This document shows positions 6,811 to 10,672 of a stretch of DNA of 10,672 nucleotides, one piece after another (position 1 is the first letter of the stretch; every line of letters starts with the position of its first letter). The translations under genes and the position numbers were made by a program. Origin of the DNA: Deltaproteobacteria bacterium. GTDB taxonomy: Bacteria > Myxococcota_A > UBA9160. The stretch is taken from assembly GCA_003520425.1 (NCBI GenBank), contig DOUU01000004.1:2216-12887 (forward strand). Reading direction: 5' to 3'. The notes under the pieces are model-generated. The model saw only the letters and a program-made list of their open reading frames with translations. It was not told the origin of the DNA and ran no database searches.

Positions 6811-7133
6811 GCGAGGCGGAGGGTAGCGTGCGCCGCCGGCTCGCCGCCTGCCTCGAGCCGAGTTTCCACGAGAACACCCGCCGCGCGCGCCGTGACCACG
6901 ATCTCGGCGTCGGGGCGGACGCGACGTGCGAACGCGCACCGCACAATCGAACGCACGCGCGCCGGTGCGGCAACGCGCTCGGCAAGCGCGGCCATCAGCT
7001 CAACCAGATAGGCGCCCGGCAGGAAGGGATCGCCCGGGAAGTGCCCGGCGGTGAGTTGCACCGCGAGCTCGGGGCGCACCAGGCCGCGGCCCGTATCGCC
7101 CTCGATCGCGATGCGCGCGAACGGATCGCTCAC
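6807..7133 (-). CDS. FabZ/FabA-like hotdog dehydratase (ApeI-like)
   Basis: 108 residues from a GTG at 7133, overlapping the upstream stop as GTGA. The segment GHFPGDPFLPGAYLVEL at 30-46 is the classic beta-hydroxyacyl-ACP dehydratase motif: H31 is the expected catalytic His and E45 sits at the ExxA position of the central helix. At 108 residues it is shorter than FabZ (about 140-150) and has a trimmed C-terminus, like the compact dehydratases of secondary pathways. Reaction expected: removal of water from 3-hydroxyacyl-ACP in the cytosol. Its neighbours are a second hotdog protein and a methyltransferase downstream, with the acyl carrier protein diverging upstream, which supports a dedicated ACP-bound chain. 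An ApeI homologue would often be fused to or next to an AMP ligase; none is seen here. Confidence 0.8.
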   Translation of the reverse strand: MSDPFARIAIEGDTGRGLVRPELAVQLTAGHFPGDPFLPGAYLVELMAALAERVAAPARVRSIVRCAFARRVRPDAEIVVTARAAGVLVETRLEAGGEPAAHATLRLA

Positions 7134-7369
7134 TGCGGATTTGGCGCGGGGGCCGAACCGGCTCGCAGCAAGCGCTGCGGGTTGCCCTCGATTCTCCGGT
7201 CACGCAGCCGGGTGAAGAGCGCCCCCGTCGCCTGCGGGCGCGCGTCGCGCCCGTCGTCGGCGAGCACCACCTCGGCGCCGTCACGGGTGACGTGGTGCCC
7301 CGCCGCGACCGGTAGGGTCACCACACCCGACCAGGCGAGTGAAGCGAGCGGCAGCCTCCGAAGCTTCAT
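7130..7369 (-). CDS. Small exported hypothetical protein, first gene of the operon
   Basis: 79 residues. I do not recognise it. The ATG at 7369 has a good ribosome site, GGGAAGG, 6 bases upstream. The N-terminus MKLRRLPLASLAWSGVVTLP is a textbook Sec signal (basic n-region, hydrophobic core) with a plausible cut after VAA at residue 23, leaving about 56 mature residues rich in Asp, Arg and Pro. No lipobox Cys is present, so it is not a lipoprotein. Its stop overlaps the dehydratase start by 4 bases (GTGA), which is strong evidence that the frame is real. It could be a shortened relative of the periplasmic LolA- or DUF3261-like proteins that accompany such clusters, but there is no motif to prove that. 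Confidence 0.6.
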   Translation of the reverse strand: MKLRRLPLASLAWSGVVTLPVAAGHHVTRDGAEVVLADDGRDARPQATGALFTRLRDRRIEGNPQRLLRAGSAPAPNPQ

Positions 7370-7766
7370 GCGCGGGCCTTCCCAGAGAGACCGTTCTGCG
7401 GCGATCTTACCTGTTTTCTACCCTTCGAGCGTCCCCTGCGCCACTTGGAACAAGCGGCCCACGGGCGTCCTCCGACCCCCTGCGCCCGCTTTGGTGCAGG
7501 TGCCAAGCTCGACGGCGAACAGAGCCCCTGCCCGCAGGCGGTGGGAGGCCCGCTGGCCGCAGAGACCCCTACAGCTCCGTCGCGACGTCCCCGCCGTCCT
7601 GATTTAGAGTGGCGTGAAGAGCGGTCCTGTCCGGATTTCCCACTCGAGAACCCGGTCTTCCGGAGCGAGGCGGGGAGCCGATCCGCCGCCGGGGACGAGG
7701 GCCGAGCGCTTGCGGCACGACGAGTGACTGCGGTACTGGAAGAACACCTCGAAAATAGGTGGGAAC
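7370..7766. promoter_or_regulatory. Divergent control region between the two halves of the acyl-ACP cluster
   Basis: About 400 bases without a supported gene, separating the minus-strand dehydratase operon from the plus-strand ACP gene. Both promoters must be here if they are local. Facing left, TAAGAT (complement of 7404-7409) lies 34 bases before the start at 7369 and could be a -10 element; no good -35 is seen at normal spacing. Facing right, I find no convincing promoter, only an AGGTGGGA ribosome site at 7757-7764. The length leaves room for an activator or repressor site common to both sides. Confidence 0.4.
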
Positions 7767-8054
7767 GTGGAAGGAGCCGAGGCGCTCGAGACGGAGATCA
7801 AGCAGCTCATCATCGATGCCCTCAAACTGGAGGACATCCAAAGCGTGGACATCGACAGCGAGGCGCCGCTGTTCATCGAGGGGCTCGGGCTCGACTCGAT
7901 CGACGCTCTCGAGCTGGCGATGGCGCTCCAAGACCGATTCGGGGTCCAGATTCAGGACGACCCGGACGAGAACCGCGAGATTTTCGCGTCGGTCCGGAGT
8001 CTCGCCGACTTCGTGCGCACCCAGGGCGGCGAGCCCTGGGCCGACCAGGACTGA
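7767..8054 (+). CDS. Acyl carrier protein
   Basis: 95 residues, slightly longer than the usual 75-90 because of a short hydrophilic tail. The GTG at 7767 has AGGTGGGA just upstream and gives helix I (EALETEIKQLIIDALKL) immediately. The phosphopantetheine site is GLGLDSIDALEL at 39-50 with S44 as the attachment serine, followed by the recognition helix AMALQDRFGVQI and an acidic loop. The protein is strongly acidic, as ACPs are. It should carry the growing or finished acyl chain on its 4'-phosphopantetheine arm in the cytosol. The acyltransferase gene begins two bases after the stop, so this ACP probably hands its acyl group to that enzyme, and diverging from the dehydratase operon suggests it serves those enzymes too. 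No phosphopantetheinyl transferase is in view. Confidence 0.93.
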   Translation: MEGAEALETEIKQLIIDALKLEDIQSVDIDSEAPLFIEGLGLDSIDALELAMALQDRFGVQIQDDPDENREIFASVRSLADFVRTQGGEPWADQD

Positions 8055-8055
8055 G

Positions 8056-9030
8056 ATGGCGGCGGCGATGCCCCGCCCAAGCCGGGCCCGTTCAGGGAAG
8101 GCGCCTGGGCGCTGGGAGGAATTCGCGGAGCGGGGCTCGCTCGGTGCGCTTCGGCTCATGGCGCGTCTCTACAATCTGCTCGGCCGTCGCCTCTCTCGTG
8201 CCATTCTCCATCCGATCGCGGCCTATTTCTTCCTGCATGACCGCGGCTCGCGAGGCCTTTCGCGTCGCTATCTCGAACGGGTCTGGGTTTACCCCGAAGG
8301 CCGAGCGCATCTGCGAGGGCGGCCGGGCTTCTTCGCCCCCTACTGGCATTACCACGAGTTCGCGCTCCAGATCTTCGACCGCATGGTGCTCTGGGGACAC
8401 GGCCTCTCGGAGCTGCGCATGGACCACCAGGGATCCGAGCACCTCTTCGCCCTCAAGCGCGAGAGGCGTGGCGGGATCTTGATCGGCGCCCACCTCGGCA
8501 GCTTCGACATGCCTCGGCAACTTGCGGGCGGCCACGGCATCACGCTCAATGTGGTGATGTTCACCGCGCACGCAGAGCGCATCAACCGCTTCTTCAAGTC
8601 GCTCGACCCGACCAGCCAGATGCGCGTGCTGAACCTCGAGCCGGGCTCGGTGGGCACGTCCTTCGAGATCAAGGCCTGCCTCGACCGCGGCGAACTGGTG
8701 GGCATCATGGGTGACCGCTTACCCGCGGGCGGAGGCGACACACCTGTCCTCATCGACTTCCTGGGCGTCCCGATGGCGTTCCCGCTGTCGCCCTTCCGCT
8801 TGGCCTGCTTGCTCGGCGTGCCGGCCTTTCTCTCGCTCTGTCTGCGAAAGGGTGACGCCCATTACGAGGCGGTGGTACGCCCGCTCGGCAACGTTTCGAA
8901 GGTCTCGCGTCACGACCGCGACAAGGCGGCGGTTGAACTCGCCCGAGCCTGGGTGCAAGGCCTCGAGCAGGCCTGCCTCGAGCATCCCTATCAGTGGTTC
9001 AACTTCTACGACACCTGGGAGCAGGCGTGA
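8056..9030 (+). CDS. LpxL/HtrB-like lysophospholipid-type acyltransferase
   Basis: 324 residues from the ATG at 8056, one base past the ACP stop and with AGGA 5 bases upstream; the open frame extends back through the ACP gene in another frame and that part is rejected. The N-terminus has basic residues and a membrane-associating helix at about 45-60. The catalytic HX4D is GAHLGSFD at 144-151 (H146, D151), the LpxL-family version of the glycerolipid acyltransferase motif, and GIMGDRLPAGG near 225-235 matches the second conserved block. Family members move an acyl chain from ACP to lipid A or another lipid at the inner face of the inner membrane. The same family is a standard component of aryl-polyene and ladderane-like clusters, where it is thought to attach the chain to a lipid head. 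Adjacent ACP fits as donor; acceptor unknown. Confidence 0.88.
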   Translation: MAAAMPRPSRARSGKAPGRWEEFAERGSLGALRLMARLYNLLGRRLSRAILHPIAAYFFLHDRGSRGLSRRYLERVWVYPEGRAHLRGRPGFFAPYWHYHEFALQIFDRMVLWGHGLSELRMDHQGSEHLFALKRERRGGILIGAHLGSFDMPRQLAGGHGITLNVVMFTAHAERINRFFKSLDPTSQMRVLNLEPGSVGTSFEIKACLDRGELVGIMGDRLPAGGGDTPVLIDFLGVPMAFPLSPFRLACLLGVPAFLSLCLRKGDAHYEAVVRPLGNVSKVSRHDRDKAAVELARAWVQGLEQACLEHPYQWFNFYDTWEQA

Positions 9031-9080
9031 GCAAGGGCGTCGATCTCATCGGCCGCACGGGCCTCGACGGTACGGCATAG
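9027..9080 (+). pseudogene. Possible truncated next gene (GTGA-coupled, 17 codons)
   Basis: A GTG at 9027-9029 overlaps the acyltransferase stop as GTGA, the same junction style used throughout this cluster, and opens VSKGVDLIGRTGLDGTA before a TAG at 9078-9080. Composition up to about 9075 matches the operon, then changes. I read this as the first codons of a lost gene, cut by a deletion or insertion near the TAG. It could also be chance, since GTGA is common in GC-rich DNA. The product cannot be identified. Confidence 0.3.
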
Positions 9081-9668
9081 ACCAGGGCCCTACTTCCAGA
9101 GCGCTCCCCCTCCCTCTCTATGGGGGCGTGTACGGGAACCCGTTACGGGTCTGCTCTTGCTGGAGGAGCGCTCAGACCGCGGCAAAAGGGCGTTCACGCG
9201 TAGCGGTCGCTTCCCCCCTTTCCCGCCGGGTACGTCCTGCCGCCTTGCCCGCAGGATGGTCTCCCGCCCATCACGGGGCCTCAGTGACGTCTCACCGGAC
9301 GTGTAAGACAAGCCCTTCTGCGGATCCAACGGCGCAACGCACGCTCATGTAACATCGCCCCTGTTCCGATGTGAGAGCAGGGCTCATCTTCGATTTGAGG
9401 AAATCTTGAGCCGGTCGTGCTCGCCGACGTTGGATTGTCACGAGCGCGTAAAGCGTGCACCCCTTCCCAACAGAGCCGACGGACCTTCGGGGGCCAAGCA
9501 ACTGTGCGGTGGTCGCTCCTTTGGAAGATCGCGAAGTACCTGATCCTCACAGGATCGTTTGGCGATGCGGAGGCTGTCAACTCTTGCGTCATCTACGTTG
9601 TGTCCTCTCGTGGGTGACTACGGCACCAGATAGCAGATTGAGACTTCCTTGCGGTAGAGTGCGCAGCC
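9081..9668. other. Gene-free gap with hairpins, possible decayed element
   Basis: Almost 590 bases without a supported gene between the acyltransferase operon and the MFS gene. Frames here on either strand lack domains, ribosome sites and coding-like third-position bias. Visible structure: ACGGGAACCCGT (9128-9144 area), ACGTC/GACGT (9287-9302), a nested inverted repeat at 9381-9412 and GATCCT/AGGATC (9542-9556). Composition is more even than in the flanking genes. I looked for group II intron domain V, tRNA and transposase signatures and found none. It should also hold the promoter of the MFS gene, but I cannot point to it. Confidence 0.45.
9381..9412. repeat. Nested inverted repeat
   Basis: GGCTCA (9381-9386) pairs with TGAGCC (9407-9412), and inside it GATTT (9392-9396) pairs with AAATC (9401-9405) over a GAGG loop. 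The two stems are separated by a 5-base bulge on one side and a single T on the other. It could be an RNA hairpin with an internal loop or a protein-binding palindrome; no U-tract follows, so a terminator role is unlikely. Confidence 0.4.
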
Positions 9669-10672
9669 ATGGCCTACCCGTGGCGCATGCCGCGCTACCT
9701 GATCCCGATGATCGTCGCGTGCGCGCTCTTCATGGAGAACATGGACGCGACTGTCATCGCGACGGCCTTGCCGACGATCGCTCACGGGTTCGGCGAAAGT
9801 CCGCTCAGGCTCAACCTGGCGATCACCGCCTACCTGCTATCCCTCGGCATCTTCCTGCCGCTTTCGGGCTGGCTCGCCGACCGGGTGGGCGCACGCACCG
9901 TGTTCTCGGCTGCGATCGTCGTGTTCACACTGGGCTCGATCGGCTGCTCGATGGTGAACTCGCTCCCCGAGCTCGTACTGGCGCGCGTTGTGCAAGGGAT
10001 GGGCGGCGCCATGATGGTGCCCGTGGGGAGGCTCGTCGTGCTGCGCACCATCCCCAAGGCTGAGCTCGTCTCGGCGATGGCGTATCTCACCGTGCCCGCA
10101 CTGCTCGGGCCGGTGATTGGTCCACCGCTCGGCGGCTTCATCGTCACGTATTTCTCGTGGCGCTGGATTTTCTGGATCAACATCCCGATCGGCATTCTGG
10201 GCCTCTTGCTCTCAGCGCGCTTCGTGCCGAACGTCCGCGAGCTGCGGGAGGAGGCACTCGATAGCACGGGGTTCGGCATCGTGAGTCTCGGTCTTGCGGG
10301 CACGATGTTTGGCTTCGAGAACGTCGGTCGCGGGATCCTTTCGGATGACTCGGTGACCCTATTGATCGGCTCCGGGCTGGTATTCCTTGCCGTATACGGG
10401 TGGCATGCGCAGCGGGTATCCGCGCCAATCCTGGACGTGGCGCTACTGCGTGTGCGGACGTTCCGCGCGTCGGTGTTGGGGGGATTCGTGTTCCGCACCG
10501 GCATCGGAGCGCTCCCGTTCTTGACGCCGCTGATGCTGCAGCTTGGCTTCGGACTCTCGCCATTTGCGTCCGGGATGATCACCTTCGCGGGAGCGGCTGG
10601 TGCGATCGCGATGAAGCTCACGGCCGCGCCGATTCTACGCGCCTTCGGCTTCCGCCGCGTGCTGCTCGGCAA
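9669..10672 (+). CDS. DHA2-family MFS exporter (EmrB/QacA-like), 3' end outside window
   Basis: 334 codons are visible and the frame is open to the right edge. The start is the ATG at 9669; another ATG at 9687 is possible, and neither has a strong ribosome site. Family marks: ENMDATVIATALPTIA at 23-38 (the D1 motif of 14-span drug exporters, with a membrane-embedded D26), GWLADRVGART at 67-77 (MFS motif A), RVVQGMGGAMMVP in the fourth span (motif B), GPVIGPPLGG in the fifth (motif C) and SWRWIFWINIPIG, typical of DHA2. At least nine membrane segments are visible. Such proteins are proton-driven exporters of drugs or other small amphipathic molecules, often paired with an EmrA-like adaptor; none precedes it here, but one may follow. 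With a 638-base gap it is not in the acyltransferase operon, so a link to that pathway is only a possibility. Confidence 0.9.
   Translation, partial: MAYPWRMPRYLIPMIVACALFMENMDATVIATALPTIAHGFGESPLRLNLAITAYLLSLGIFLPLSGWLADRVGARTVFSAAIVVFTLGSIGCSMVNSLPELVLARVVQGMGGAMMVPVGRLVVLRTIPKAELVSAMAYLTVPALLGPVIGPPLGGFIVTYFSWRWIFWINIPIGILGLLLSARFVPNVRELREEALDSTGFGIVSLGLAGTMFGFENVGRGILSDDSVTLLIGSGLVFLAVYGWHAQRVSAPILDVALLRVRTFRASVLGGFVFRTGIGALPFLTPLMLQLGFGLSPFASGMITFAGAAGAIAMKLTAAPILRAFGFRRVLLG

Noticed and set aside
6419..6985. Upstream extension of the methyltransferase frame
   Set aside because: It overlaps both hotdog genes in other frames, is Arg/Pro-rich without domain content, and the ATGA-coupled start at 6418 fits the family.
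7445..8482. 345-codon plus-strand frame spanning the divergent region, ACP and acyltransferase start
   Set aside because: Arg/Ser-rich product in the wrong frame for the ACP and acyltransferase motifs.
9081..9400. Possible group II intron remnant in the gap before the MFS gene
   Set aside because: GC-rich hairpins suggested it, but no domain V with AGC triad and GNRA loop and no reverse transcriptase fragment could be found on either strand.
9638..9660. TTGAGA and TAGAGT as a promoter for the MFS gene
   Set aside because: The spacer is only 11 bases, too short for a sigma70-type promoter.
9830..10672. Minus-strand frame opposite the MFS gene
   Set aside because: Ser/Thr/Pro-rich product; the plus strand carries all diagnostic MFS motifs.
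1..10672. CRISPR arrays, tRNA or rRNA genes, transposases
   Set aside because: No regularly spaced direct repeats, no tRNA-like cloverleaf with CCA/T-arm signature, no rRNA-like stretch and no transposase motif were seen on either strand.

Overview
The window reads as high-GC chromosomal DNA from a Gram-negative bacterium. Evidence for this is an LpxL-type lysophospholipid/lipid A-style acyltransferase, an inner-membrane-anchored lytic transglycosylase, Sec-type signal peptides and 4-base ATGA/GTGA gene overlaps. The style (YHYH protein, isolated crotonase, coupled orphan membrane proteins, large gene-free gaps) resembles environmental Deltaproteobacteria/Myxococcota-like genomes. That placement is an impression, not something the sequence proves.

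Layout, left to right. (1) 88-1149 +: secreted YHYH-domain protein with a Cys-rich tail. (2) 1150-1589: gene-free gap packed with short perfect inverted repeats, including three hairpins one base apart. (3) 1590-2369 -: enoyl-CoA hydratase/isomerase family protein lacking one of the two classical catalytic glutamates. (4) 2570-3472 +: membrane-anchored SLT-type lytic transglycosylase, divergent from the crotonase. (5) 3798-4589 + and 4589-4903 +: an unrecognised multi-spanning membrane protein translationally coupled to a 104-residue soluble protein. (6) 7369 down to 5276 on the minus strand: a tight four-gene operon, every junction a 4-base overlap, made of a small exported protein, two hotdog-fold dehydratase-like proteins and a SAM methyltransferase. 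(7) 7767-9030 +: divergent acyl carrier protein plus LpxL-like acyltransferase, followed by a GTGA overlap into a reading frame that stops after 17 codons. (8) 9081-9668: gene-free gap. (9) 9669 to the right edge +: DHA2-type MFS exporter, cut by the window end.

Regions 6 and 7 belong together. ACP, paired hotdog dehydratases, methyltransferase and LpxL-like acyltransferase are the accessory parts of a type II fatty-acid/polyketide pathway of the aryl-polyene kind. The expected ketosynthases, ketoreductase, starter-unit ligase and MMPL exporter are absent from the window. The cluster may continue elsewhere, may be a reduced variant using housekeeping FAS enzymes, or may have been broken at about 9080, where the downstream gene seems to have been lost. 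The other genes look like unlinked single units.
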